A stretch of 9,875 nt of DNA from UBA1535 sp964371035 (GCA_964371035.1 CAYJLG010000065.1:1-9875), one strand, 5' to 3'. Counted from the first letter of the stretch, positions 1-7,154 are shown. The notes: generated by a model not told the origin, from the letters alone. Numbers and translations are program-made.

Positions 1-70
1 GCGTTTTAGTCATCTTTGGCTTAGCCCCAAAAATATACTGCGTTATGACTTTGCGGATAAAACTAATCAT
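1..70. other. Unassigned stub left of repeat copy A
   Basis: No gene can be assigned here. On the minus strand an ATG at 70-68 opens a frame (Met-Ile-Ser-Phe-Ile-Arg...) that runs off the left edge with no stop. It has no convincing ribosome binding site, because the upstream sequence is the repeat hairpin and an in-frame TAG lies just before the ATG. On the plus strand two frames are also open through most of the stretch. Short complementary segments could nest: 3-8 with 58-63, 9-13 with 45-49, and TTTGGC (15-20) with 24-31 around a TTA loop. It may be the far half of the repeat element or the start of a neighbouring gene; the window is too short to decide. Confidence 0.3.
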
Positions 71-109
71 GGCCTACCGCCATTTTCTAAATGAAAATGG
101 CGGTAGGCC
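71..109. repeat. Perfect 17-bp hairpin at the head of repeat copy A
   Basis: GGCCTACCGCCATTTTC (71-87) is perfectly complementary to 93-109, with the 5-nt loop TAAAT (88-92). There is no flanking T-run of the length expected for a standard intrinsic terminator on either strand. The GC-rich base of the stem stands out in AT-rich surroundings. The same hairpin heads copy B. It could be a transposition end, an RNA fold or a replication/transcription roadblock; the sequence alone does not say which. Confidence 0.92.
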
Positions 110-246
110 ACATGCATGGAGAACCAAATCTTTGTGAGTTTAACGAGCAAAAAGTTCTGCGCCATACAACTTCCCAATCGGAGTACTCGGCGACAGATTT
201 TATTATTTTTTACCTTGGGGTACATATGTTAACTGTGAATAGTAAC
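71..246 (-). repeat. Interspersed repeat, copy A (hairpin-headed)
   Basis: This segment is the reverse complement of the sequence at the right end of the window (copy B). From the hairpin inward, 82-136 matches 9821-9875 exactly (55 nt). A variable stretch follows in which copy B has 13 extra nucleotides. Homology resumes around the AGTACT/GATTGGGAAGTTGTA block, and 190-211 matches 9733-9754 exactly. The distal end carries CTGTGAATAGTAAC, shared with a fragment near 4946 and partly with copy B. The reading frame through it is not preserved between copies, so it looks non-coding. It is more GC-rich than the neighbouring genes. The repeat class is not recognised; a MITE-like or structured-RNA repeat are both possible. 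Confidence 0.9.
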
Positions 247-253
247 ATTACAC

Positions 254-282
254 TTGAAGTGTGAATTGATTAATGATATACT
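254..282 (+). promoter_or_regulatory. Candidate distal promoter of gltX (P1)
   Basis: TTGAAG (254-259) and TATACT (277-282) are separated by 17 nt. A TGA directly before the -10 box gives an extended -10 (TGnTATACT). The -35 box lies inside the 13-nt hyphenated palindrome ACACTT-G-AAGTGT (250-262), which could be an operator. Predicted transcripts would start near 289. No terminator or T-box leader fits between here and the gltX start. Confidence 0.55.
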
Positions 283-287
283 TAACG

Positions 288-315
288 TTGACAAATTTAA
301 TTATAATAATAAAAT
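288..315 (+). promoter_or_regulatory. Candidate proximal promoter of gltX (P2)
   Basis: A consensus TTGACA (288-293) and TAAAAT (310-315) are spaced by 16 nt, predicting a start near 322 and a leader of about 22 nt before the gltX ATG at 344. The region is very AT-rich, so other -10 choices exist, but TTGACA is a full consensus -35. Confidence 0.6.
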
Positions 316-343
316 AATATGATAAATGATTTTTGGAGGAAAA

Positions 344-1819
344 ATGAGCGTTAGATTAAGATTTGCACCAAGCCCTACAGGATATTTGCACATAGGAGGA
401 CTAAGAACGGCACTTTACAATTATTTGTATGCAAATGGTAGAGGTGGGAAATATATACTTAGAATTGAAGATACAGATCAAACAAGATTTGTAGAAGGAG
501 CAATAGAAAATTTAATAAATTCACTTTCTTGGGCAGGTATAAACCACGATGAAGGTGTGTTTATAGAAGATGGAAAAATAGTGCAAAAAGGAGATTTTGG
601 CCCTTATATTCAATCTGAAAGACTTGACTTATATAAAAAATATGTAGATATGCTCATAGAAAAAGGCAACGCATATCCATGTTTTTGTTCAAAAGAAAGA
701 TTAGAAGAGATAAGAGAAGCTCAAAGAGCTGAGAATAAAACTCCGATGTATGATAAGCATTGTCTTTGCTTATCAAAAGAAGAAATACAAAATAGAATTA
801 ATGCTGGCGAAGAACACGTAATTAGATTAAATGTACCAGAAAATACAGATGTGACTTGGATAGATCCTGTTAAGGGCGAAATCACGATAAATACTTCTGA
901 AGTAGACGATCAAGTATTGTTAAAATCTGATGGATTTCCAACTTATCACATGGCTGTGGTAGTAGATGATCATTTGATGGGAATTACACATGCTGTAAGG
1001 GGAGAAGAATGGCTTACTTCGACACCTAAGCAAAAACTAATATATGATTTTTTAGGTTTTCAAATGCCACAATTTGTTCATCTTCCGACTGTTTTAAATA
1101 AAGATAGAAAAAAACTTTCAAAGCGTCAAGGAGATGTAGCTACTTCTGATTTTAAAGATAAAGGATATTTGCCTGAAGCACTAAATAACTATTTAGCTTT
1201 AGTCGGATGGAGCCCTAAAGACAATAAAGAGTTGTTATCAATGGAAGAATTAGTAAACGAGTTTGATTTTGATAGAGTTTCAAAAACAGGTGGAATTTTT
1301 GATGTAGATAAACTAAATTTTATCAACAATCACTATATTAAACAAGCTGATGCGAAAAGGATTGCAAAAATAGCAATTCCTTCGATAATAGATGCAGGTT
1401 TGATGTCAGAAAAAGAAACTGAAGAAAAATTTGATTGGATAGTGCTTGTGACTGATGCATTGAAAGAAAGATTGAACTGCGTTAACGAAATTGTAGAACA
1501 TATGAATATTTTCTTTGGCGATGTAGTTGTATTTGAAACTACAGAAGCAGAAGAAACTGTAAGAGCTGAACACGTAAAGGGATTGGTAGAAGCTTTTATA
1601 CAAGAACTTGAAAATATCCAAGAAATAGATGAAGAATTTGCTAAAAATATATTTAACGTCCTTAAAGATAAAACGGGTGCGAAGGGTAAAAATTTGTTTA
1701 TGCCTGTTAGATGTGCTGTTACAGGGCAACAACATGGACCTGATATGGGTAAAATTCTAATCGCACTTGGAAAAGAAAAAACATTAAACAGACTAAAAGA
1801 ATTAGCGACAAGATTATAG
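344..1819 (+). CDS. gltX: Glutamyl-tRNA synthetase (GltX)
   Basis: This class I aminoacyl-tRNA synthetase attaches glutamate to tRNA-Glu. In Firmicutes lacking GlnRS the enzyme usually also mischarges tRNA-Gln for GatCAB amidation; that is inferred here. The 491-residue product has the usual family length. It shows the opening RFAPSPTGYLHIGG with the HIGH-type signature HIGG (16-19), the substrate-binding segment IEDTD (41-45), the KMSKS-type loop KLSKR (257-261), and a CxC...CxC cluster (C113, C115, C140, C142) at the usual zinc-binding position. The last ligand is usually His in E. coli. An in-frame ATG exists at 326, but the ATG at 344 is preferred: GGAGGA (335-340) sits just upstream and the protein then begins directly with the conserved N-terminus. 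It is first in an operon; cysS follows 29 nt downstream. Confidence 0.98.
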   Translation: MSVRLRFAPSPTGYLHIGGLRTALYNYLYANGRGGKYILRIEDTDQTRFVEGAIENLINSLSWAGINHDEGVFIEDGKIVQKGDFGPYIQSERLDLYKKYVDMLIEKGNAYPCFCSKERLEEIREAQRAENKTPMYDKHCLCLSKEEIQNRINAGEEHVIRLNVPENTDVTWIDPVKGEITINTSEVDDQVLLKSDGFPTYHMAVVVDDHLMGITHAVRGEEWLTSTPKQKLIYDFLGFQMPQFVHLPTVLNKDRKKLSKRQGDVATSDFKDKGYLPEALNNYLALVGWSPKDNKELLSMEELVNEFDFDRVSKTGGIFDVDKLNFINNHYIKQADAKRIAKIAIPSIIDAGLMSEKETEEKFDWIVLVTDALKERLNCVNEIVEHMNIFFGDVVVFETTEAEETVRAEHVKGLVEAFIQELENIQEIDEEFAKNIFNVLKDKTGAKGKNLFMPVRCAVTGQQHGPDMGKILIALGKEKTLNRLKELATRL

Positions 1820-1848
1820 TAAAGTTTGGTATTTCGGTAGGAGGCAAT

Positions 1849-3282
1849 ATGAAATTATACAACACATTGACAAGAAAAATTGAAGAATTTGTTCCGATAG
1901 AAGAAGGAAAAGTGAAAATATATACTTGTGGACCTACAGTTTATCATTTCGCCCACATCGGAAATCTGAGGACATATATAAACGAAGATATATTGGAAAA
2001 AACTTTTTCTTATATAGGATATGACGTAGACCGAGTAATGAATATAACAGATGTAGGACACCTTGAATCAGATAGTGATGACGGCGAAGATAAGATGTTA
2101 AAAGGTGCTCAAAGAGAAAATAAAACTGTTTGGGAAGTAGCCCAGTTTTATACAGACGCTTTTTTTAATGATTGTGACAAGTTAAACATTAAAAAGCCTG
2201 GCAAAGTTTTCAAAGCTACTGATTTTATCAACGAATATATTGATTTTATCAAAGTTTTAGAAGAAAAAGGATTTACATACTTTGCTAATGGCAATGTCTA
2301 TTTTGATATTTCAAAAGTTGATGACTATACAGTGCTTTCAGGCATGAACTTAGATGAATTGCAAGTGGCAGCAAGAGAAGATGTTAGCATAGATATTAAT
2401 AAAAAAAATCCACAAGATTTTGTATTGTGGTTCACAAAATCAAAGTTTGAAAACCAGGCTATGAAATGGGATTCTCCATGGGGTGAAGGATATCCAGGAT
2501 GGCACATAGAATGCTCAGTTATTTCTTTGAAAAACCTTGGCAACACTATGGATATTCATTGTGGTGGAGTTGATCATATATATATTCATCACACTAATGA
2601 AATTGCTCAAACTGAGGCTTATACAGGTGAAAAATGGGTGAATTATTGGTGGCATGCAGAGTTTTTGACTGAAAATGACGGAGACAAAATGAGTAAGTCA
2701 AAAGGTGAATTTTTAACAGTTAGCCTGTTGGAAGAAAAAGGATTTGATCCACTAGTCTATAGATATTATGTGTTAAATTCTCATTATAGAAAACAGTTAC
2801 CGTTTTCATTTGATTCACTAAACCAAGCTAAAGCTGCTTACGAAAAACTAAAAAACAGAGTAGGCTCGTTACGAAAAATGGCTGAAGATATACAAGATAA
2901 ATCAGTTAATGTCGATAGCGAATACATACAAAATTACAAAAAATCGTTTATTGGATTTATCACAGATGATTTAAATACTGCTAATGCTATAACTTCACTG
3001 TATGATGTATTAAAAGCTGATGATTTAAATGAAGTTGAAAAATTATATTTGATAGAAGAATTTGAAAAAGTTTTATCGTTAGGATTACTTTGCGACGTAG
3101 AAAAACAAGATTCTGTTTATGACGAAGATCTGTTGAATTATATCAATGATATGATTGAACAAAGATCAGAAGCAAAAAAATCAAAGAACTTCGCTAGAGC
3201 AGATGAAATTAGAGAAGAACTTCTGAGTAAAGGTATTCAAATAAAAGATACCAGGGAAGGTGTAACTTGGAACAAAATTTAA
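1849..3282 (+). CDS. cysS: Cysteinyl-tRNA synthetase (CysS)
   Basis: This cytosolic class I enzyme activates cysteine and charges tRNA-Cys. The 477-residue product is close to the family length. CGPTVY with C27 is followed by the HIGH-type motif HIGN (36-39), and KMSKS is intact at 280-284. The catalytic zinc that selects cysteine is bound in the family by Cys, Cys, His and Glu; the equivalents here are C27, C222 (in GWHIECS), H247 and E251 (in HHTNE). The start is set by AGGAGG (1839-1844) five bases or so before ATG. There is no cysE between gltX and cysS, unlike Bacillus subtilis, and the 29-nt gap leaves no room for a T-box leader. The 3' end overlaps mrnC by 16 nt. Confidence 0.98.
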   Translation: MKLYNTLTRKIEEFVPIEEGKVKIYTCGPTVYHFAHIGNLRTYINEDILEKTFSYIGYDVDRVMNITDVGHLESDSDDGEDKMLKGAQRENKTVWEVAQFYTDAFFNDCDKLNIKKPGKVFKATDFINEYIDFIKVLEEKGFTYFANGNVYFDISKVDDYTVLSGMNLDELQVAAREDVSIDINKKNPQDFVLWFTKSKFENQAMKWDSPWGEGYPGWHIECSVISLKNLGNTMDIHCGGVDHIYIHHTNEIAQTEAYTGEKWVNYWWHAEFLTENDGDKMSKSKGEFLTVSLLEEKGFDPLVYRYYVLNSHYRKQLPFSFDSLNQAKAAYEKLKNRVGSLRKMAEDIQDKSVNVDSEYIQNYKKSFIGFITDDLNTANAITSLYDVLKADDLNEVEKLYLIEEFEKVLSLGLLCDVEKQDSVYDEDLLNYINDMIEQRSEAKKSKNFARADEIREELLSKGIQIKDTREGVTWNKI

Positions 3283-3692
3283 TCAAGGAAAATTCTAAAA
3301 ATGTACAACAATCTCCTGCTCAGTTAGCTTTTGCAGGGGATGCAGTGTATGAGATGCTTGTGAGAACTTTTATTGTAAATAAATTTGATTATAATGTAAA
3401 CAAAATGCACAAAGAAGCTATCAAATTTGTGAAAGCTGGTGCTCAAGCTAAAATCGCAAAAGAGTTGTTTGAAATGTTGACAGAAGAAGAGAAAAAAGTG
3501 CTAAAAAGAGGTAGAAATTCAAAAGTTACTTCTTCTCCTAAGAACCAAGAAATGATAGATTACAGATATGCTACAGGATTTGAAGCGATGTTTGGTTATT
3601 TATATCTCGAAGGTAAAACTGATAGAATAACCGATTTGTTTGATGAAATAGTAAAAATCGTGTATAAAGGTGAAAAAAATGAGAAAAATTGA
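3267..3692 (+). CDS. mrnC: Mini-ribonuclease III (MrnC)
   Basis: Mini-III is a dimeric RNase III-fold nuclease without a double-stranded RNA-binding domain. In B. subtilis it trims both ends of 23S rRNA precursor. The 141-residue product matches the family length (about 140). The RNase III signature is visible as LAFAGDAVYE with catalytic-type D25 and nearby E29, then RGRN (81-84) and YRYATGFEAMFGYLYLEG (99-116), in which E106 is the second acidic active-site candidate. The start is TTG at 3267, inside the end of cysS, supported by GGGAAGGTG (3254-3262). The first ATG downstream would remove the active-site region. Overlaps with cysS upstream and rlmB downstream suggest translational coupling. 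Confidence 0.94.
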   Translation: MEQNLIKENSKNVQQSPAQLAFAGDAVYEMLVRTFIVNKFDYNVNKMHKEAIKFVKAGAQAKIAKELFEMLTEEEKKVLKRGRNSKVTSSPKNQEMIDYRYATGFEAMFGYLYLEGKTDRITDLFDEIVKIVYKGEKNEKN

Positions 3693-4410
3693 AGGTAGAA
3701 ACCCTGTAGTAGAGGCGCTTGAGAAAGATGTTGAAATAAAGATTATTTATATCAATAAAGAAAGTGCAGAAGGGGTAGTAAATAAAATTGTTAAAATAGC
3801 AAAAGAGAAATGTGTTGATGTAAAATTTGTGGATAAGCAGACGATTATGAAAATGTCAAAAACAGGCAAACATCAAGGCGTAATTGCTGAAGCTAAAGAT
3901 TTTGAATATAAAACAATTGATGATGTTCTAGATTCTGCAAATAACAAAAATGAAAAAGCATTTGTATTGATTTTAGATGAAATTACTGATGTACACAACT
4001 TAGGCGCAATTATTAGAACTGGTGAATGTTTAGGCGCACATGGTGTTATTATCCCTAAAAATAGAGCGGCAGAAGTAAATGAAACTGTATCAAAAACATC
4101 AGCAGGTGCTGTTGAACACATGCCTATTGTTAGGGTAACCAATATTAATCAAGCGATAGAAGAATTGAAAGAAAAAGGTCTTTGGATTTTTGGAGCAGAC
4201 ATGTCAGGCGAAAAATATGTCGCAGAAGAAGATTTTACATCCAATATTGGAATAGTCATAGGAAATGAAGGCAAGGGCATTAGTAGGCTTGTTAAAGAAA
4301 ACTGTGACGGACTTATCAAAATACCTATGAAAGGCAAAGTTAATTCACTAAATGCTTCTTGTGCAGCTTCAGTTATTATGTATGAAGTCTTAAGACAAAG
4401 AGGTATTTAA
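3679..4410 (+). CDS. rlmB: SpoU-family 23S rRNA 2'-O-ribose methyltransferase (RlmB/TrmH group 3)
   Basis: This SAM-dependent methyltransferase of the SPOUT (SpoU/TrmH) class acts on 2'-OH groups of RNA. The E. coli homologue RlmB modifies G2251 of 23S rRNA, which is the likely target here by homology and context. The 243-residue product has an N-terminal substrate-binding segment starting IEGRNPVVEAL, followed by the catalytic trefoil-knot domain. Motif 1 is HNLGAIIRTGE with N107 and R113, motif 2 is IGIVIGNEGKGI with E197, and motif 3 is IPMKGKVNSLNAS with N225. A GTG at 3670 is in frame, but the ATG at 3679 is preferred because AAAGGTG (3666-3672) then serves as ribosome binding site and the conserved N-terminus follows at once. 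It overlaps mrnC by 14 nt, and rae1 begins two bases after its stop. Confidence 0.93.
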   Translation: MRKIEGRNPVVEALEKDVEIKIIYINKESAEGVVNKIVKIAKEKCVDVKFVDKQTIMKMSKTGKHQGVIAEAKDFEYKTIDDVLDSANNKNEKAFVLILDEITDVHNLGAIIRTGECLGAHGVIIPKNRAAEVNETVSKTSAGAVEHMPIVRVTNINQAIEELKEKGLWIFGADMSGEKYVAEEDFTSNIGIVIGNEGKGISRLVKENCDGLIKIPMKGKVNSLNASCAASVIMYEVLRQRGI

Positions 4411-4411
4411 T

Positions 4412-4933
4412 ATGCCAAGAAAGAAAAAAGAGTATTTGTTTGTTGATGGATATAACATAATTAATCAGTGGAAAATGTTAAGAGAGCACAATGACAATAT
4501 AGACATTAGCAGAAATAAATTGATAGAGAGTTTATCAGAATTTAAATCATATAAAGGTATAAACGTTGTTGTTGTATTTGATGCATATTTAGTAAAGGGA
4601 AGCACTGAAAAAAAAGAAAATTATTTAGGTGTTGAAATTGTATATACTAAAGAAAATGAAACTGCCGATAGCTATATTGAAAAGCAGTTAGACAAGATAG
4701 GAAGAAGTGAAAAAGTACAAGTTGCAACTTCTGATAATTATGTACAGCAAATAGTTTTAGCAAGAGGCGGAACTAGGCTGTCTGCTGAAGAACTGTTTTT
4801 AGAATTTACTCAGATTAAAAAAGAAATTCAAGTAAAGACTCATTCAGTAAAACAAAACTCAACTAAAATATATGATGTTCTTGATGATAATACTTTAGAA
4901 AAATTAAAAAAATTAAGAAGTGATATTGAGTAG
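4412..4933 (+). CDS. rae1: NYN-domain ribonuclease, Rae1/YacP family
   Basis: This is a PIN-like NYN-domain endoribonuclease (formerly DUF901). In B. subtilis Rae1 (YacP) cleaves mRNA in the ribosomal A site; the role here is inferred from family and position. The 173-residue product shows the family's opening LFVDGYNIINQW with D12, the core strand VVVVFDAYLVKG with D57, the segment YTKENETAD (78-86) and ATSDNYVQQ (105-113). D12 and D86 are the likely catalytic acids. After RLSAEELF (122-129) comes a Lys/Glu-rich helical tail. AAGAGG (4398-4403) precedes the ATG, and the gene starts two bases after the rlmB stop. It is the last gene of the operon. In B. subtilis sigH would follow; here a repeat fragment and tRNA-Thr do. 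No clear terminator is seen after it. Confidence 0.91.
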   Translation: MPRKKKEYLFVDGYNIINQWKMLREHNDNIDISRNKLIESLSEFKSYKGINVVVVFDAYLVKGSTEKKENYLGVEIVYTKENETADSYIEKQLDKIGRSEKVQVATSDNYVQQIVLARGGTRLSAEELFLEFTQIKKEIQVKTHSVKQNSTKIYDVLDDNTLEKLKKLRSDIE

Positions 4934-4945
4934 CAACAATCGTTC

Positions 4946-4991
4946 GTTACTATTCACAGTCGATTTCTGGTGTAAATAAGGAAAAAATAAT
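4946..4991 (+). repeat. Truncated third copy of the flanking repeat
   Basis: GTTACTATTCACAGT (4946-4960) is the exact reverse complement of 232-246 at the distal end of copy A. After 21 further bases AAAAAATAAT (4982-4991) matches the next conserved block, which lies at nearly the same distance in copies A and B. Homology then stops just as the tRNA promoter begins, so the hairpin and the rest of the element are missing. The linker also shows weak similarity, including AAGG before the A-run. It lies in the 98-nt gap between rae1 and tRNA-Thr. Confidence 0.65.
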
Positions 4992-5019
4992 TGACATGTT
5001 TAAAATTTAATAGTAAAAT
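4991..5019 (+). promoter_or_regulatory. Promoter of tRNA-Thr
   Basis: A consensus TTGACA (4991-4996) and TAAAAT (5014-5019) are separated by exactly 17 nt. Transcription would start near 5026, a few bases before the mature tRNA 5' end. The first base of the -35 box coincides with the end of the truncated repeat copy. Confidence 0.85.
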
Positions 5020-5031
5020 ATCGTGTAGAAT

Positions 5032-5107
5032 GCCTGCGTGGCGCAGTAGGTAGCGCATTTGCATGGTAAGCAAAAGGTCACCGGTTCAAATCCGGTCGTA
5101 GGCTCCA
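5032..5107 (+). tRNA. tRNA-Thr (anticodon GGT)
   Basis: The cloverleaf is complete. The acceptor stem GCCTGCG (5032-5038) pairs with CGTAGGC (5097-5103) with one G-T pair. The D stem is GCGC (5041-5044) with GCGC (5053-5056). The anticodon stem is TTTGC (5058-5062) with GCAAA (5070-5074), and the loop ATGGTAA places GGT at 5065-5067. The variable loop is AGGTC, and the T stem ACCGG/CCGGT encloses TTCAAAT. The discriminator is T5104 and CCA is encoded at 5105-5107. Anticodon GGT reads ACC and ACU threonine codons. The gene stands alone between its own promoter and terminator. Confidence 0.97.
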
Positions 5108-5112
5108 AAAGT

Positions 5113-5158
5113 AAAACCGTTGAAACTTCAATTTATTTCTTGATTTCAACGGTTTTTT
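5113..5158 (+). terminator. Intrinsic terminator after tRNA-Thr
   Basis: AAAACCGTTGAAA (5113-5125) pairs with TTTCAACGGTTTT (5144-5156). An inner TCAA (5128-5131) pairs with TTGA (5140-5143) after a two-base bulge, and a run of six T follows the GC core at 5153-5158. It separates the tRNA unit from the cyclic di-GMP genes. Confidence 0.88.
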
Positions 5159-5159
5159 G

Positions 5160-5188
5160 TTGATTTTATTAAGCAAAAGTGATATAAT
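5160..5188 (+). promoter_or_regulatory. Promoter of the cyclic di-GMP gene pair
   Basis: TTGATT (5160-5165) and a consensus TATAAT (5183-5188) are spaced by 17 nt, with TGA immediately before the -10 box (extended -10). Transcription would start near 5195, giving a leader of about 60 nt. That leader holds a small hairpin CGATA/TATCG (5228-5232 with 5238-5242) abutting the GGGAGG ribosome binding site (5242-5247). It is too short for a cyclic di-GMP riboswitch. Confidence 0.75.
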
Positions 5189-5255
5189 CATTTTATTGAT
5201 TTAACAAAGAACGGCAAATAGAAATAGCGATATTTTGTATCGGGAGGAAATATAG

Positions 5256-7154
5256 ATGAAACAAGCAGATTTTCCTAAAGTTTCAGACGGGAATATAGAG
5301 TATAATGAGAGATTATACGATATTTTGGACAGTGTTCCACTGTGCTTGAATTTATGGAATAATGAGTATCAAAACGTAATGTGCAATAAAATGGCAGTTG
5401 AATTATTTGAACTAGATAGCAAAGAACAGTATACGGAAGAATTTTTCAAATTATCTCCTGAGTATCAACCAAACGGAAGATTAAGTGCAGAGTTAGCATT
5501 AGAGCATATAAAAATTGCATTTGAAAAGGGATACTGCAAATTTAATTGGCTACATTGCAAACTAAATGGAGACGATATACCAGCAGAAGTAACACTTACA
5601 TTGCTTGACAAAGTTAATGATGAGGATGAAACTTTAGTAGCAGGTTTTACTAGAGATTTGAGACCGCAAATGGCTGGAGATGAAACGGATGAGTATTTTG
5701 GGAATTATTTTTTAAATCATATCTCAGATAAAACGTTGTTTAATACTATAGCTCAACTATCAGATGAGTGGTTTTTTGCTATAGATCTAAGAACTTCTCT
5801 TGTTCAATATTTTGGAAAAGGTAAAGAAAAATTGGGTTTTGGATCTGGAAAACATCGATTTCCAGAACAAATTTTGGCTGATAACGTAATTTTGCAAGAA
5901 GATGTTGAACTGTTTGAGCAATTTATTATGAATATTAAAGCAGGAATAGATAAACCTCTAGATATTAGGTTTATACCACTAGATGGAAGACCTAGATTTT
6001 TTAGGTTCTTTTACAGAATAATTTTTGATGCACATCAAAATCCAATGTTTGTTATTGGAAGAGCTATTGACGTGCAAGAGCAAAAGAATTTTGAGATTAG
6101 ATCTAAAACTGATTTGTTGACTAATTGCTATAATAAAATCACATCAGAGAGTATGATAGCAGATGCCATCTTGAGCAATAGAGATAATGAACATGCCTTG
6201 TTTATAATAGATATAGATAATTTTAAAGGAATAAACGATAATTTAGGGCATCATTTTGGCGATATGGTATTGAGTGAAGTAGCAAATAAATTAAAAAATA
6301 GGTTTAGAAACAAAGATATAATCGGTCGTGTTGGGGGAGACGAATTTATTGTATTCGTTGAAAACATTAATGATGTCGATATCATAAAAGGTAAGGCTGA
6401 AAAAGTAGCTGAAGCTTTTAATAATTCTTATTCAGGCGAAAATAATGATTACAAAATTTCAGGGAGTATTGGTATTTCAAGATATCCACAAGATGGAACA
6501 AGTTTTGAAGAATTGTACAAGGCTGCCGATAAAGCTTTATATAAATCGAAAAAAAGGGGAAAAGATTGTTATACTTTTTATGATTTAACACTATTAGATG
6601 ATGACATTAGAGATCGAACCACCCTTGAAAATGCGAACAGGATGGTTAGTTCGATTTATGATGCGGAACTTGTAGCTACAGTTTTCAACTTGCTTTTTGA
6701 AACTAAAGACATAATATCGTCTATTAATGTCGTGTTGCAGTTGGTCGGAAAAAGATTAAATGTTGAAAGAAGTTATATTTACGAAACTTTTGATAATGGT
6801 GAAACTTATTGCAATACTTTTGAATGGTGTAAAGATGGCATTGTAGCTGAAATAGACAACCTTCAAAATGTACCAAAGGAAACAATAAAAGTTTTTTTAG
6901 ATGAAGCTAATGAAGAAGGTCTAATCTATGGAAATGATTTATCAGTTTTAAAAAATAAAAAATCATATGAGCTAATGAAATCAAAAGGTATAGTTTCGTT
7001 TCTTCATGCACAAGTAAAAGATGAAGATGTTGTAAAACTATTCTTAGAACTAGATGATTGTACTAATACTAGAATTTGGAATGAAAAAGATATAAATAGT
7101 TTGTCTTATATAGTTAAAATTATTTCTACATTCTACTGTTTGTCAAAAAACTAG
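5256..7154 (+). CDS. Diguanylate cyclase, PAS-PAS-GGDEF-GAF architecture
   Basis: The enzyme is predicted to make cyclic di-GMP from two GTP. Two PAS-like sensor domains (about 20-140 and 165-275) precede a GGDEF domain (about 283-440) with the opening DLLTNCYNK, D319 and D321 near the metal site, and an intact GGDEF signature (360-364). RNKD (351-354) lies exactly five residues before it, which fits the RxxD product-inhibition site. SIGIS (404-408) and ADKALYKSKKRG (424-435) complete the domain. Residues about 465-630 resemble a GAF domain, an unusual position C-terminal to GGDEF. No signal peptide or membrane segment is seen, so it is probably cytosolic. GGGAGG (5242-5247) lies 8 nt before ATG. 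The EAL-domain gene follows 36 nt downstream and is probably co-transcribed. The ligands of PAS and GAF are unknown. Confidence 0.92.
   Translation: MKQADFPKVSDGNIEYNERLYDILDSVPLCLNLWNNEYQNVMCNKMAVELFELDSKEQYTEEFFKLSPEYQPNGRLSAELALEHIKIAFEKGYCKFNWLHCKLNGDDIPAEVTLTLLDKVNDEDETLVAGFTRDLRPQMAGDETDEYFGNYFLNHISDKTLFNTIAQLSDEWFFAIDLRTSLVQYFGKGKEKLGFGSGKHRFPEQILADNVILQEDVELFEQFIMNIKAGIDKPLDIRFIPLDGRPRFFRFFYRIIFDAHQNPMFVIGRAIDVQEQKNFEIRSKTDLLTNCYNKITSESMIADAILSNRDNEHALFIIDIDNFKGINDNLGHHFGDMVLSEVANKLKNRFRNKDIIGRVGGDEFIVFVENINDVDIIKGKAEKVAEAFNNSYSGENNDYKISGSIGISRYPQDGTSFEELYKAADKALYKSKKRGKDCYTFYDLTLLDDDIRDRTTLENANRMVSSIYDAELVATVFNLLFETKDIISSINVVLQLVGKRLNVERSYIYETFDNGETYCNTFEWCKDGIVAEIDNLQNVPKETIKVFLDEANEEGLIYGNDLSVLKNKKSYELMKSKGIVSFLHAQVKDEDVVKLFLELDDCTNTRIWNEKDINSLSYIVKIISTFYCLSKN

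Noticed and set aside
326..343. Upstream ATG at 326 as the gltX start
   Set aside because: It would add six residues ahead of the conserved start and place the ribosome binding site GGAGGA inside the coding region; the ATG at 344 fits better.
1406..1735. 109-codon open frame on the minus strand inside gltX
   Set aside because: It lies wholly within a well-supported gene, is rich in Phe, Ser, Tyr and Lys as antisense of AT-rich coding sequence tends to be, and matches no family I recognise.
1820..1848. T-box leader for cysS
   Set aside because: The gap between gltX and cysS is only 29 nt, far too short for a T-box riboswitch.
5189..5255. Possible cyclic di-GMP riboswitch upstream of the GGDEF gene
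   Set aside because: The leader from the predicted start is only about 60 nt and holds one 5-bp hairpin; the conserved two-domain GEMM core does not fit.
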